NCBI GenBank assembly: GCA_009773415.1
Contig: WSNO01000014.1
Coordinates: 1-64,000 of the forward strand
Direction of reading: 5' to 3'
Source of the DNA: Nitrospirota bacterium
GTDB lineage: Bacteria; Nitrospirota; Thermodesulfovibrionia; Thermodesulfovibrionales; Dissulfurispiraceae
Length of the DNA: 64,000 nt
The notes under the pieces were generated by a model, which worked only from the letters and a program-made list of their open reading frames with translations, had not been told where the DNA came from and searched no databases. Below are positions 44,238 to 53,795 of this stretch, piece after piece (within the stretch, counting starts at the first letter, position 1; every line of letters starts with the position of its first letter). A program made the translations under genes and the position numbers.

Positions 44238-44310
44238 TGGGCAGTCGCAGAATCGAACTGCGGACACGTGGCTTTTCAGGCCACTGCTCTACCGACTGAG
44301 CTAACTGCCC
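44238..44310 (-). tRNA. tRNA-Phe (anticodon GAA)
   Basis: Read on the minus strand, the acceptor stem GGGCAGT/ACTGCCC has discriminator A. The D arm is GCTC-GAGC. The anticodon stem GTGGC/GCCAC has loop CTGAAAA (GAA at 34-36), and the T arm is CGCAG-TTCGATT-CTGCG. CCA is not encoded; the flanking bases read CC then A from the next position only by chance. Confidence 0.96.
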
Positions 44311-44383
44311 GTCCTGAACGGATAGGTTACCGCTTCCCTGAGAGCAAAGTCAAGATTGAGGCGACCCGAACTCCGAAACGCTA

Positions 44384-44403
44384 ATATTCAATATATTGAA
44401 TAT
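44384..44403. promoter_or_regulatory. 20-bp perfect palindrome upstream of pilB (candidate operator)
   Basis: ATATTCAATATATTGAATAT is a perfect 20-bp palindrome (half-site ATATTCAATA), ending 16 nt before the predicted pilB -35. Such a dyad in an intergenic region suggests a dimeric regulator site; no family is assigned. Confidence 0.4.
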
Positions 44404-44419
44404 ATTGGTATCTTTATAT

Positions 44420-44448
44420 TTGACATTCCGCACCCTTTTCAGTAACGT
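44420..44448 (+). promoter_or_regulatory. Predicted pilB promoter (leaderless)
   Basis: A perfect TTGACA (44420-44425), a 17-nt spacer and TAACGT (44443-44448) place the transcript start at about 44455, which is the pilB ATG. No Shine-Dalgarno is visible. Confidence 0.45.
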
Positions 44449-44454
44449 AAGAAT

Positions 44455-46212
44455 ATGAACGTGGTTGCGCCGTTACTTGGTCAGCTCCTGATTAAAGCAC
44501 AGCTTATTACGCAGGAGCAACTTGACGAGGCGCTCAAGATACAGAAACTCCAGGGCAGGCGGCTCGGATCCGCACTGGTAAAGCTTGGTCATATACCTGA
44601 GGCAAAACTGCTTGAGTTCCTGAGCCGCCAGTACAATGCCCCGGCTATTAACCTCTCGCAGCACAAGATAGATACCGCTCTTCTGAAACTTGTCCCCTAC
44701 GAAACCGCAAAGAAGTATCAGCTGATTCCCATCAACCGGGAGGGGGCAGCACTCCGCATCGCCATCGCCGATCCGTCCAATAATTTTGCGATTGACGACG
44801 TGAAGTTTCTCACCGGCATGAAGGTTTCTGTGCACGTCGCCCCCGAATCAGCCATTGTGGAAGCAATTGATCGCTACTATCCTCAGCAGGCAACGGTGAA
44901 GGTGGGCGGAGGCCAAGCGAAGGACGGCAGAGATGCATCTAGGGACAGCATGGAGGTCGATGACCTAAACAAGGTGATCGGCAGCGCGCTTGATGAGATT
45001 ACGATTGTCGAAGACAAGGAAGACAAGGATTTTCCGAAAGAGGTTGACGCCCCGATCGTAAAACTTGTCAACGGCATGCTCATGAATGCAATCACCGCAG
45101 GGGCAAGCGACATCCATGTAGAGCCGGCGGAAGATATGGTCCGTGTGCGGTACCGTGTCGACGGCATTCTGCGTGCGGTGCTTAAACTGCCGTTGAAGAT
45201 AAAAAACGCCATCACATCGCGCATCAAAATCCTGGCTCATCTCGACATTTCGGAGCGCCGCCTGCCGCAGGACGGCCGCATCAAGCTGAAATTTGCCGAC
45301 GGCCGGCAGATTGATTTTCGTGTTTCCACCTTTCCGAGCCTGTTCGGAGAAAAGGTGGTTCTGCGTATCCTCGACAAAGGAAACCTTCAACTGAACCTCA
45401 CGAAGCTCGGCTTTGAGGAGCGGGCGCTTCAGGACTTTATGGAAGCACTTGACAAGCCGTACGGCATGATTCTCGTAACCGGCCCGACCGGCAGCGGTAA
45501 AACGACCACTCTCTATTCCGCGCTTCAGGTGCTGAACAAGCCGGGCGTCAATATCATGACCGCCGAAGATCCGATAGAGTACAACTTTTTCGGCATCAAT
45601 CAGGGGCAGGTGAAGGATGAGATCGGGCTGAGCTTTGCCGCCTGCCTGCGCTCCTTTCTCCGGCAGGACCCCGACATTATCATGGTCGGAGAGATCCGCG
45701 ACTTCGAGACTGCGGAAATATCGGTCAAGGCTGCGCTCACCGGGCATCTCGTGCTGAGCACCCTGCATACGAACGACGCGCCCAGCACGGTTACCCGCCT
45801 GATAAACATGGGCATCGAGCCTTTCCTTGTTTCATCATCCGTCATTTGCATTATTGCCCAGCGGCTTGCCAGAAAAATATGCACGGAGTGCAAAACCGAG
45901 CAGAATGTGGCCGGAAGTGCGCTTCTGAAGCTCGGATTTCCCGAAAAATATACGGGCAAATTCAAATGTATGGCAGGCGCCGGCTGTCAGGCATGCAACA
46001 ACGCCGGATATAAGGGACGTATCGCCCTGTATGAAGTCATGCCGCTTAAAGAAGAACTGAAGGAGCTTATCCTTCAGGGAGCAACAGCGCCGGATCTGAA
46101 GAAAGAAGCGATGCGGCTCGGCATGCTGTCGTTGCGCCAGAGCGCTATCCTCAAGGTGATGCAGGGGGTCACGACCGTTGAAGAACTTATTCGGGTTACG
46201 TTTGAGGATTGA
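44455..46212 (+). CDS. pilB: Type IV pilus assembly ATPase PilB
   Basis: This 585-residue cytoplasmic hexameric ATPase powers pilus extension. The N-terminal MshEN/T2SSE-N domain is LLGQLLIKAQLITQEQLDEA and LVKLGHIPEAKLLEFLSRQY. The core has Walker A TGPTGSGKTTTLYS (~341-354), the Asp box TAEDPIEYNFFGINQ, Walker B IIMVGEIRDFETAEI and the His box TGHLVLSTLHTNDA. The C-terminal zinc site has CTEC and CQACNNAGYKGR. It is between PilB and GspE in general form; the single MshEN-type N domain and SFAACLRSFLRQDPD favour PilB. No other pilus gene is adjacent in this window. Confidence 0.9.
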   Translation: MNVVAPLLGQLLIKAQLITQEQLDEALKIQKLQGRRLGSALVKLGHIPEAKLLEFLSRQYNAPAINLSQHKIDTALLKLVPYETAKKYQLIPINREGAALRIAIADPSNNFAIDDVKFLTGMKVSVHVAPESAIVEAIDRYYPQQATVKVGGGQAKDGRDASRDSMEVDDLNKVIGSALDEITIVEDKEDKDFPKEVDAPIVKLVNGMLMNAITAGASDIHVEPAEDMVRVRYRVDGILRAVLKLPLKIKNAITSRIKILAHLDISERRLPQDGRIKLKFADGRQIDFRVSTFPSLFGEKVVLRILDKGNLQLNLTKLGFEERALQDFMEALDKPYGMILVTGPTGSGKTTTLYSALQVLNKPGVNIMTAEDPIEYNFFGINQGQVKDEIGLSFAACLRSFLRQDPDIIMVGEIRDFETAEISVKAALTGHLVLSTLHTNDAPSTVTRLINMGIEPFLVSSSVICIIAQRLARKICTECKTEQNVAGSALLKLGFPEKYTGKFKCMAGAGCQACNNAGYKGRIALYEVMPLKEELKELILQGATAPDLKKEAMRLGMLSLRQSAILKVMQGVTTVEELIRVTFED

Positions 46213-46295
46213 GTGCAGTGAAGGATGTGCAGTAATCGGCAAGTGCGGCAACCGCGGAGGTCAGTCTGTCCCCCCTGCGAAATGCGCTTCATGTA

Positions 46296-47057
46296 TTACA
46301 GTTTTATTCTCTGCGGGTTGGTGTAGACATTCAACCGGTCGGCCCGGATAAAGCCCACAACCGTCACGCCGCCCTTTTCCGCAATCTCCAGTGCAAGGCT
46401 GGTCGGCGACGTTCTGCTCGCAACAATCGGTATCTGCCACTTCGCGCACTTTGCGACAATTTCAGATGAAAGCCGACCGCTTGCAAGCATAATCTTGCCA
46501 GCAAACGGAATCTGCTCAAGAATGCCGAAGCCGATAACTTTGTCAACCGCGTTATGCCGCCCGATGTCTTCTGCAAGGCAAAGAATGTCCTCCCCATCGC
46601 TCAGCGCGGCGCTGTGAACACAGCCCGTCGCCTGATAGAGCGCCGATGCCTTCTGAAAACGATGGAAAAGGGATTTCAGTTTTGCGGGTGAAATGGTGAA
46701 GGGATCGTTTGTCGGCGTGATGTTCATGCGCTTCGGGAATGTGACGCCGCCGATGCAGCCGGACGTGATGACAGCGCCTTCCATGGAAACCTGGCCTTCA
46801 GCCGGAACATCGACAAGGACATCATCACCGTATTCGATGCTCATGCGGTCGATACACCATCCGCCCCGGATGATCGGCTCCGTCGCCAGAATGCCGGCGA
46901 CAAGCTCCCGAACCATCAGCGGCGTGGCAAACATGCTGAGCGCTTCCTTGCCGTTGATGCAGATAACAATGCGTTTTTCGACGGCAATGCGGTCGGCGGT
47001 CTCGACCATCGTGCCGCCGGAGTTCTTGATGATGTTTTTCTCAATTGATTCTATCAT
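46296..47057 (-). CDS. fdhD: Formate dehydrogenase accessory sulfurtransferase FdhD
   Basis: This 253-residue protein delivers sulfur to the molybdenum cofactor of formate dehydrogenases. Family elements are FATPLMVRELVAGIL, VITSGCIGG (one conserved Cys where many relatives have a second), YQATGCVHSAAL, EDIGRHNAVDKVIG and ASGRLSSEIVAKC with SRTSPTSLALEIA. No formate dehydrogenase structural gene is in the window. The ATG at 47057 has no good Shine-Dalgarno; an internal Met at 47009 is an alternative. It is convergent with pilB. Confidence 0.93.
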   Translation of the reverse strand: MIESIEKNIIKNSGGTMVETADRIAVEKRIVICINGKEALSMFATPLMVRELVAGILATEPIIRGGWCIDRMSIEYGDDVLVDVPAEGQVSMEGAVITSGCIGGVTFPKRMNITPTNDPFTISPAKLKSLFHRFQKASALYQATGCVHSAALSDGEDILCLAEDIGRHNAVDKVIGFGILEQIPFAGKIMLASGRLSSEIVAKCAKWQIPIVASRTSPTSLALEIAEKGGVTVVGFIRADRLNVYTNPQRIKL

Positions 47058-47111
47058 GAGGGTTCGTTATGCAAGATATCGCGCGGGAATCACTCCCTGA
47101 GAGAGAAAGGA

Positions 47112-47198
47112 TGGTGCCGAAGGCGGGATTCGAACCCGCACAGCCTTGCGACCACTAGACCCTGAACCTAGCGTGTCTGCCAGTTCCACCACTTCGGC
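47112..47198 (-). tRNA. tRNA-Leu (anticodon CAG)
   Basis: This 87-nt class II tRNA on the minus strand includes an encoded CCA. The acceptor stem is GCCGAAG/CTTCGGC with discriminator A. The anticodon stem CTAGG/TCTAG has loop TTCAGGG (CAG at 34-36). A long variable arm follows, then T arm GCGGG-TTCGAAT-CCCGC. Confidence 0.95.
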
Positions 47199-47328
47199 GA
47201 TCCTTTAAGCCCTCCTGTTCCGGGCTTTCCCGTTGGTGTCCGGGAGTATTAATATTAGCATAAACAAGGAATCACAGGGAAGCGGGAAGGAAAAAACGCT
47301 GTCCGTATTTTTCTCCCCTCTCCCCGTC

Positions 47329-47337
47329 TGGTACAAT
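47329..47337 (+). promoter_or_regulatory. Extended -10, probable glnS promoter
   Basis: TGGTACAAT is a TGn-extended -10 with hexamer TACAAT at 47332-47337. No clear -35 is seen. The leader to the glnS ATG would be about 27 nt and contains GAGGTGAGGAG. Confidence 0.4.
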
Positions 47338-47370
47338 ATCGATTATCAATCAACAGAGGTGAGGAGCCGC

Positions 47371-49089
47371 ATGGAAGAACAGAAGAACGAACAGGTACCG
47401 GCCGGACCGAATAATTTTATCCGCACGATTGTTGCCGAAGACCTGAAGGCAGGCAGGAACGAAGGGCGGCTCATGACCCGATTCCCTCCGGAGCCGAACG
47501 GCTATCTGCATATCGGCCACGCAAAATCCATCTGCCTGAACTTCGGCCTTGCGCAGGAGTTCGGCGGGGTCTGCAACCTTCGTTTTGATGATACCAATCC
47601 GACAAAAGAAGAACAGGAGTATGTTGATTCGATTATGGAGGACGTCCGATGGCTCGGCTTCGACTGGGAGGATCGACTCTATTACGCATCGGATTATTTC
47701 GAGCAGCTTTACGAGTTTGCCGTCCTCCTGATAAAGAAAGGACTGGCATTTGTCTGCGATCTGACATTTGAAGAGATGCGCGAGTACCGGGGCACACTGA
47801 CCGAGCCGGGCAGGGAAAGCCCGTATCGCAATCGTTCCGTTGAAGAGAATCTCGACCTGTTTGCCCGTATGAGGGCGGGAGAATTTGCTGACGGGTCAAG
47901 AACGCTTCGCGCGAAGATCGACATGTCGTCCGGCAACATCAATATGCGCGACCCGGTTATGTACCGTATCAAGAAGGAGTCGCATCACCGGACCGGCGAT
48001 GCGTGGTGCATCTATCCCATGTATGACTATGCGCACGGACAGAGCGATTCAATCGAAGGAGTCACGCACTCAATCTGTACGACCGAATATGAAGATCATC
48101 GTCCACTGTATGACTGGTATCTTGACGCGCTCGGCATCTGTCATCCGCGCCAATATGAGTTTGCCCGCCTGAATCTGAGCCATACCGTACTCAGTAAGCG
48201 CAAGCTCCTGAAGCTCGTTCAGGAGGGGCGCGTCCGCGGCTGGAATGACCCGCGCATGCCGACTATCGCGGGGTTCCGGCGCCGAGGATTTACGCCGGCA
48301 TCGATCAGAAACTTCTGTGAGCGCATCGGCGTTGCGAAGCGGGAGAGCATTGTTGACCTGGGACTGCTGGAGTTCTGCGTGCGGGAGGACCTGAACAGAG
48401 CTTCGCCGAGGGTGATGGCGGTGCTGAGGCCGCTGAAAGTCGTCATCACCAATTATCCGGAAGGGCAGGCCGAACAGCTCGATGCCGTCAACAATCCGGA
48501 AGACCCTGATGCCGGAACACGGCAGGTTCCGTTTTCGCGTGAACTGTATATCGAGAGCGACGATTTTATGGAGGATCCGCCGAAGCAGTTCTTCCGCCTC
48601 GCTCCCGGACGTGAAGTGCGGTTGCGGTACGCATATTTCGTCAAATGTGAAGAAGTGATAAAAAATCCGGAAACCGGGGTGATCGCCGAGCTTCGCTGTA
48701 CCTATGACCCGGCGACGCGGGGAGGCAATGCGCCTGACGGCCGCAAAGTGAAGGCGACGCTTCACTGGGTGGCGGCGGACACGGCGATCCAGTCGGAAGT
48801 GCGGCTCTATGACACCCTCTTTGCCGCAGGTAATCCGAATGATACTGCCGAAGGGCAGGACTTTACCGATCTGCTCAACCCGAAATCGCTCGAAATCATA
48901 GCAGATGCCCGGGTTGAGCCTTCGCTTGCAGAGGCGGCGCCCGGCAGCCGGTTTCAGTTCGAGCGCCTCGGCTACTTCTGCGTCGATACAGTTGATTCAG
49001 TGCCGGGCAGGCTGGTTTTTAACCGGACAGTTACGCTGAAGGACGAGTGGGCAAAACTGCAGGGAAAAGGCAGGGAGAAAACGGGCTGA
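47371..49089 (+). CDS. glnS: Glutaminyl-tRNA synthetase
   Basis: This 572-residue class I synthetase charges tRNA-Gln directly. The HIGH motif is in [34 protein letters not shown] is diagnostic of the Gln/Glu group. [19 protein letters not shown] and the SKR form [11 protein letters not shown] mark GlnRS, followed by an anticodon-binding beta-barrel domain. The start at 47371 has GAGGTGAGGAG upstream. The presence of glnS with gltX in the same window implies direct charging rather than only the amidotransferase route. Confidence 0.96.
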   Translation: MEEQKNEQVPAGPNNFIRTIVAEDLKAGRNEGRLMTRFPPEPNGYLHIGHAKSICLNFGLAQEFGGVCNLRFDDTNPTKEEQEYVDSIMEDVRWLGFDWEDRLYYASDYFEQLYEFAVLLIKKGLAFVCDLTFEEMREYRGTLTEPGRESPYRNRSVEENLDLFARMRAGEFADGSRTLRAKIDMSSGNINMRDPVMYRIKKESHHRTGDAWCIYPMYDYAHGQSDSIEGVTHSICTTEYEDHRPLYDWYLDALGICHPRQYEFARLNLSHTVLSKRKLLKLVQEGRVRGWNDPRMPTIAGFRRRGFTPASIRNFCERIGVAKRESIVDLGLLEFCVREDLNRASPRVMAVLRPLKVVITNYPEGQAEQLDAVNNPEDPDAGTRQVPFSRELYIESDDFMEDPPKQFFRLAPGREVRLRYAYFVKCEEVIKNPETGVIAELRCTYDPATRGGNAPDGRKVKATLHWVAADTAIQSEVRLYDTLFAAGNPNDTAEGQDFTDLLNPKSLEIIADARVEPSLAEAAPGSRFQFERLGYFCVDTVDSVPGRLVFNRTVTLKDEWAKLQGKGREKTG

Positions 49090-49122
49090 AGCGCGGAAGT
49101 TCGCAAGAACGGAAGGCAAAGC

Positions 49123-49163
49123 ACCGGAAGAGCCGCAGGAGCTTATCCTGCGGCTCTTCCGGT
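49123..49163. terminator. Long perfect hairpin between convergent glnS and icd
   Basis: Positions 49123-49140 and 49146-49163 are an 18-bp perfect inverted repeat (arm begins ACCGGAAGAGCC) with a 5-nt loop GCTTA. There is no U-run on either side. It is placed to block read-through in both directions or to stabilise both 3' ends. Confidence 0.6.
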
Positions 49164-49192
49164 ATCGACTTTGAGCGCGACATATCCGCCGA

Positions 49193-50404
49193 CTACGAAA
49201 TCGGCTGTTTTAAACGAGAAGCAACGGCGTCGATGAACTCTTCCGTCAGGGCGTATTTGTTCACTGCAGGTTCCGCGATCAGCATCAAATCCTTTGTCAT
49301 GATGCCGTCCAGAACGGTCTGAATGACGATCTCTTCCAGCCTCTTCGCACATGAGACGACATCGGGAGTTCCATCCAGCTCACCGCGCTTCGCAATCGCG
49401 CCGGTCCAGGCAAAGATCGAGGCGATAGAGTTGGTGGAAGTAGGATTTCCCTTCAGGTGTTCGTAATAATGGCGCATGACAGTGCCGTGCGCGGCTTCAA
49501 ACTCGTATTTTCCATCAGGAGAGACGAGCACAGAGGTCATGAGGCCAAGGCTGCCGAATCCGGTCGCGACCATGTCCGACATGACATCGCCGTCGTAGTT
49601 CATGCATGCCCACAGCATGCCGCCGGGAGACTTGATGACCTGTGCCACCGCATCGTCAATCAGCATATACCGGTAATTGACGCCTGCTCCGGCGAGACGC
49701 TCCTTCGCAGAGTTCACTTCTTCCGCAAACACATCGCGGAAAAACCCGTGGTACTGCTTCGAGATGGTGTCTTTTGCTCCGAACCAGAGGTCTACTTTTT
49801 CGCTGATTGCGTAGTTGATGCAGGCCTTCGCAAAGCTCCTGATTGATTTTTCGGTATTGTGCATACCCATGACGACGCCCGCACCCGTAAATTCATGAAT
49901 CGCAACAATTGTCTTTTCGCTCCCGTCGGCGGGCGTAAAGACAATCTCTGCTAAGCCGGGCCGGTCGATGATCATTTCGGCGTTCCGGTAAATATCGCCA
50001 TAGGCATGACGACCGATGATGATCGGCTTATGCCAGGCCTTCACTGCCGGCGGAATATTTTTTATGATGATCGGCTTGCGGAATACGGTGCCGTCGAGAA
50101 TCGAGCGGATAGTGCCGTTCGGGCTCTTCCATTGCTGCTTCAGGCTGTATTCCCTGACGCGCGCGGCATTGGGGGTAATCGTCGCGCATTTCACGCCTAC
50201 GCCGAACTCCCTGATGGCATTCGCCGCATCCACGGTCACCTTGTCATCGGTATCGTCGCGGTGCTTCATGCCGAGGTCGTAATATTTCAGGTCAATATCA
50301 AGAAACGGCAGAATCAGCTTATCCTTGATCATCTGCCAGATGATGCGGGTCATCTCGTCGCCGTCCAGTTCGACGATGGGGTTCAGTACTTTTATCTTTG
50401 CCAC
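49193..50404 (-). CDS. icd: Isocitrate dehydrogenase (NADP+), eukaryotic/homodimeric type
   Basis: This 403-residue enzyme oxidatively decarboxylates isocitrate to 2-oxoglutarate. It is of the type found in eukaryotes and some bacteria: [16 protein letters not shown] at the start, [30 protein letters not shown] with the substrate serine, [31 protein letters not shown] near the end. GTG start at 50404 with GGAGG 7 nt upstream. It complements the aconitase gene at 18-20 kb. Confidence 0.95.
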   Translation of the reverse strand: MAKIKVLNPIVELDGDEMTRIIWQMIKDKLILPFLDIDLKYYDLGMKHRDDTDDKVTVDAANAIREFGVGVKCATITPNAARVREYSLKQQWKSPNGTIRSILDGTVFRKPIIIKNIPPAVKAWHKPIIIGRHAYGDIYRNAEMIIDRPGLAEIVFTPADGSEKTIVAIHEFTGAGVVMGMHNTEKSIRSFAKACINYAISEKVDLWFGAKDTISKQYHGFFRDVFAEEVNSAKERLAGAGVNYRYMLIDDAVAQVIKSPGGMLWACMNYDGDVMSDMVATGFGSLGLMTSVLVSPDGKYEFEAAHGTVMRHYYEHLKGNPTSTNSIASIFAWTGAIAKRGELDGTPDVVSCAKRLEEIVIQTVLDGIMTKDLMLIAEPAVNKYALTEEFIDAVASRLKQPIS

Positions 50405-50437
50405 AGCATATCCTCCATCTGCAAAAGGGTAAACGCT

Positions 50438-50467
50438 AATTTACTGATTATTCGGCGCTCTTGTCAA
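50438..50467 (-). promoter_or_regulatory. Predicted icd promoter
   Basis: On the minus strand a perfect TTGACA (50467-50462), an 18-nt spacer and TAAATT (50443-50438) give a start near 50431 and a leader of about 27 nt with GGAGG. Confidence 0.6.
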
Positions 50468-50512
50468 AAGCCGGCTCGCCGGTTCAGCCTGCGATGCGAT
50501 ACAATGATAAAC

Positions 50513-51394
50513 ATGGATATAAACAGAATCACGATACGGGAAACCGTTCAGCCCGGATCGGGCGCGACAGCCATAGATCTGCTTGCCATGAAGACAGGCC
50601 TCTCGAAATCCCGCCTGAAAGATGCCATGAACAAAGGTGCCGTATGGGTGCAGCGCGGGAAAAAGCGGTCGCGTCTTCGTCGCGCAACGGCTGCATTGTC
50701 GGCGGGCGACCGCATCGAACTCTATTACGATGAAGAGATACTTTCACTGCAACCCCCTTCACCGATGCTGATTCATGATACCCGGCACTACAGCGTCTGG
50801 AATAAGCCTGCCGGCATGCTGACGCAGGGAACAGATTACGGCGACCACTGTTCACTCCTCAGGCAGGCTGAGCTTGCCTTCGGCATGAAACGGGAGGTTT
50901 TCCCGGTGCACCGGCTTGATCGGGAAGCCTCGGGACTGGTGCTCATTGCACACACAAAGACGGCTGCCGCAAAGCTTTCCGATCTCTTTCAGAAGCAGCA
51001 GGTTCAGAAGATATATCGTGTCGTCGTGCGCGGCATTGCGGGTCCGCCCGGCTCTTGCAGAACCATTGAGATTCCTCTTGACAGCAAGCCCGCCAGTTCT
51101 CATTACAGAGTTCTGTCAGCCGACGCCGAAGCGGACACTTCCACGCTTGTATTCAGAATCGAGACCGGCCGGCTGCATCAGATTCGCCGCCACTGTGCCG
51201 CAATCGGGCACCCGGTGATGGGAGACCCAAAGCACGGCAGCGGCAACAAGAATCAGGAAGGCATGCAACTCATGGCGGAAATGCTGACGTTTCGGTGCCC
51301 GTTTGCCGGGCGGGATGTATCGTATGCACTCAAAGAGGGCAGCAAGGCAATCAGTCAGCGGCTCCGGAGGCTTGCGAATCGAGAACTTCCCTGA
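50513..51394 (+). CDS. RluA-family RNA pseudouridine synthase
   Basis: This protein of about 293 residues has an N-terminal S4-like segment (AIDLLAMKTGLSKSRLKDAM). The catalytic domain follows, with VWNKPAGMLTQ, the aspartate motif VHRLDREASGLVLIA, QKIYRVVVRG and RIETGRLHQIRRH. It isomerises uridine in rRNA or tRNA; the exact position cannot be assigned. Start at 50513 is favoured because TACAAT (50500-50505) ends 7 nt upstream and no Shine-Dalgarno exists; ATG 50504 is also in frame. The last 44 nt overlap the convergent hybrid kinase gene. Confidence 0.88.
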   Translation: MDINRITIRETVQPGSGATAIDLLAMKTGLSKSRLKDAMNKGAVWVQRGKKRSRLRRATAALSAGDRIELYYDEEILSLQPPSPMLIHDTRHYSVWNKPAGMLTQGTDYGDHCSLLRQAELAFGMKREVFPVHRLDREASGLVLIAHTKTAAAKLSDLFQKQQVQKIYRVVVRGIAGPPGSCRTIEIPLDSKPASSHYRVLSADAEADTSTLVFRIETGRLHQIRRHCAAIGHPVMGDPKHGSGNKNQEGMQLMAEMLTFRCPFAGRDVSYALKEGSKAISQRLRRLANRELP

Positions 51395-53795
51395 CGGTGT
51401 TCAGCAGATGCCACGGCGAAACGGGCTTGGTGAGAAGAAGGCGGTTTTTTTCGACCACGCCGTTGTCCTTGAGCATGTCTCCAGTATAGCCGCTCATGAA
51501 GATTGCCTTTATGTGCGGGGCTTCCCTTTGGATCTCTTCCAGCGCATCCCGCCCGTTTTTGACCGGCATCATGACATCAAACAACAGGATATCTATTTCA
51601 GGCGCATGCACCATGAACAGTTCGACAGCTTCTGCGCCGTTGACCGCCTCAAGAACCCTGTATCCATACTGCTCTAAAAGACCGCGCACAAATCCGCGCA
51701 CGTCGCCCTGATCTTCGGCCAGCAGAATTGTTTCAGTTCCGCCGCGTGGTTCGGCATGCGACGACTCATTTTCTGCCGCAACGGGAGCGGACGAGTACGG
51801 CAGCACAATACTGAATGACGAACCATTCCCCTGCTCACTCCGGGCCGTGATTATCCCCCGGTGCTGCTTCACGATGCCGTAAACCATCGCCAGGCCGAGC
51901 CCTGTTCCCTTTCCGGTCGCCTTGGTCGTAAAAAACGGTTCGAAAATGCGTTGCAGCGTGGCGCTGTCCATGCCGGTGCCGTTATCCGTAACCCTCAGTT
52001 CTACAAAAAGGCCGGAGGACACCAGTCCCAGCTCGCGGGCTTTCTGGTCGGTGATGCGACGCACTTCAGTCCGGATTTCAAACACGCCGCCGTCCGGCAT
52101 GGCATCGCGGGCGTTTAGGGCAAGGTTAAAAAGGCTTTGCTGGATTTGTGAGCTGTCCGCAACTGTCGTCGCAGGCTGCTCGCAGAGCCTCAGATCGAAG
52201 CGGACTGAATCGCCGACTGCCTGCTGCAGCAGCGTTTCAAATGATCGAACAACAACGTTGAGATCGACTGTCTGCGGGGCTATCACCTGCCCGCGGCTGA
52301 ATGCGAGCAGGCTGTTCGTGAGAGCGGCTCCGCGATCCGCCGCAGTCAGCATCTGGCGAAGATAGCGCTCCAGCCGGCTCTCCGGCTCTGCCGTGAGAAG
52401 CGCCATGTTGCCGTATCCGATGATCGCGGTCAGCATATTGTTGAAATCGTGAGCCACCCCGCCGGCAAGCGTCCCGACAGCCTCCATTTTCTGGGATTGA
52501 CGCAGCTGCTCCTCGAGTTTTTTGCTCTCGTCCTCCGCACGTTTTCGAGCCTCGATTTCGCGCTCAAGCTCACTGATTTTCAATTCAAGCGTACGTTGAG
52601 CATATTGAAGTTCGGTGTTTTTTCCGGTCAGAGCCGCATAGGATTCCTGGAGCTCCGCGGTCATCCGGTTCACTGCCTGTTCAAGATCGGTCCATTCGTC
52701 GGAGCGGTTCAGCGATATTCTTGTCGAGAGGTCTCCGGCCTGAATTCTCTCCAGACTTTTCCGAATGGCTGTCATCGGCTTTCTGATTGTTGTGAGCAGA
52801 AAGGCGACCGCGACGAAGCCGAGGATGATGAATCCGGCCGCCGCCATGCCGAAAATAGTGGAACGTGTTGATCCAACAACCCCGGCAATCCTTGTTGTCA
52901 TGCCCGTTGCCGATGCAGAGATATGCCCGTCAATCTCGTTCGTGACAGAGAGGACTCCCGCCTTTGCCTGTTCGAGAGAAGCCAGCCTCTGTCGCAGTTC
53001 GTTTATCGCGTCATAATATTCGATAATCGCGGCGCGATAGGCTTGTGCAAGGGCCATGAGCTCAGGTCCGTAACGCGCAATCTGCGGCTCCGACGCTGTC
53101 AGCGTCTGAAAGCGCAGTTGCAGGCTGTCGAGACGCCGTATGATTTTTGCGCTGCCTTCGGAGGATGGGTTTGTTGCCGTCCGCAGAAAAGCCGCGGTTA
53201 TCTGCAGGAAGGTCTCCCGGTACCCGGAGATGAGCACGCCGAGCTGCTCAAGAAATATCGGGTCCTGACCTTCGAGGACGTGGGATATCTTTTTGTCGGA
53301 AACAGTTCTTTCGAGACTGGTCAGAGTGGATTCAATATTCTGCTCAAGTGTGTCGGAACGGTGAAGAACCGCATTGACCCGCCCGCACTGCGCAAAAACT
53401 TGCTCAAGGCGTTCGGTCAGATGACGCACAGACTCTTTCAGCGGCAGGCTGGTGCTTTTGTGCTCGATGGAGCGGGCCTGCGTGAGCAGTTCGCTGCTTT
53501 TGCTTCTGAGAAATGCGTCATTTCTGAAAAATGTGCTTACCAGCAGGTTTGTGTCCGAAAAAACCGCAGAGAGGTCATTCAGAAGAAGGGCATCCCCGAT
53601 GTTCTGATTCACGTCGTGGGTGACCGTGCCGGTCACCGTCTTCTCGATATTTTCGAACGAATGCAGAACAACGGCAACAAGCAGTCCGAACCCAAGAAAC
53701 ACGAGCAGGAGAAGCGCCAGCAGCTTGGTCATAATGCTCAGCTTCATGCGGTTCGGCTGACTGCTAGCGCCGGAGGATATCTGCTCAGTCTTCAT
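51351..53795 (-). CDS. Membrane hybrid histidine kinase (HAMP-HisKA-HATPase-REC)
   Basis: This 814-residue protein has a TM helix ([19 protein letters not shown]), a ~270-residue helical periplasmic domain (TarH-like), and a second TM near residue 310 ([22 protein letters not shown]). HAMP follows ([14 protein letters not shown]), then coiled coil. HisKA is [17 protein letters not shown], and the ATPase has [34 protein letters not shown] and [12 protein letters not shown]. The C-terminal receiver has [17 protein letters not shown]. It overlaps the upstream binding-protein gene by 11 nt, pointing to a joint sensor. Confidence 0.92.
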   Translation of the reverse strand: MKTEQISSGASSQPNRMKLSIMTKLLALLLLVFLGFGLLVAVVLHSFENIEKTVTGTVTHDVNQNIGDALLLNDLSAVFSDTNLLVSTFFRNDAFLRSKSSELLTQARSIEHKSTSLPLKESVRHLTERLEQVFAQCGRVNAVLHRSDTLEQNIESTLTSLERTVSDKKISHVLEGQDPIFLEQLGVLISGYRETFLQITAAFLRTATNPSSEGSAKIIRRLDSLQLRFQTLTASEPQIARYGPELMALAQAYRAAIIEYYDAINELRQRLASLEQAKAGVLSVTNEIDGHISASATGMTTRIAGVVGSTRSTIFGMAAAGFIILGFVAVAFLLTTIRKPMTAIRKSLERIQAGDLSTRISLNRSDEWTDLEQAVNRMTAELQESYAALTGKNTELQYAQRTLELKISELEREIEARKRAEDESKKLEEQLRQSQKMEAVGTLAGGVAHDFNNMLTAIIGYGNMALLTAEPESRLERYLRQMLTAADRGAALTNSLLAFSRGQVIAPQTVDLNVVVRSFETLLQQAVGDSVRFDLRLCEQPATTVADSSQIQQSLFNLALNARDAMPDGGVFEIRTEVRRITDQKARELGLVSSGLFVELRVTDNGTGMDSATLQRIFEPFFTTKATGKGTGLGLAMVYGIVKQHRGIITARSEQGNGSSFSIVLPYSSAPVAAENESSHAEPRGGTETILLAEDQGDVRGFVRGLLEQYGYRVLEAVNGAEAVELFMVHAPEIDILLFDVMMPVKNGRDALEEIQREAPHIKAIFMSGYTGDMLKDNGVVEKNRLLLTKPVSPWHLLNTVREVLDSQASGAAD

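Noticed and set aside
50006-50512. Long N-terminal extension of the pseudouridine synthase
   Set aside because: The extension is antisense to icd and lacks any conserved sequence; the family domain starts near 50513.
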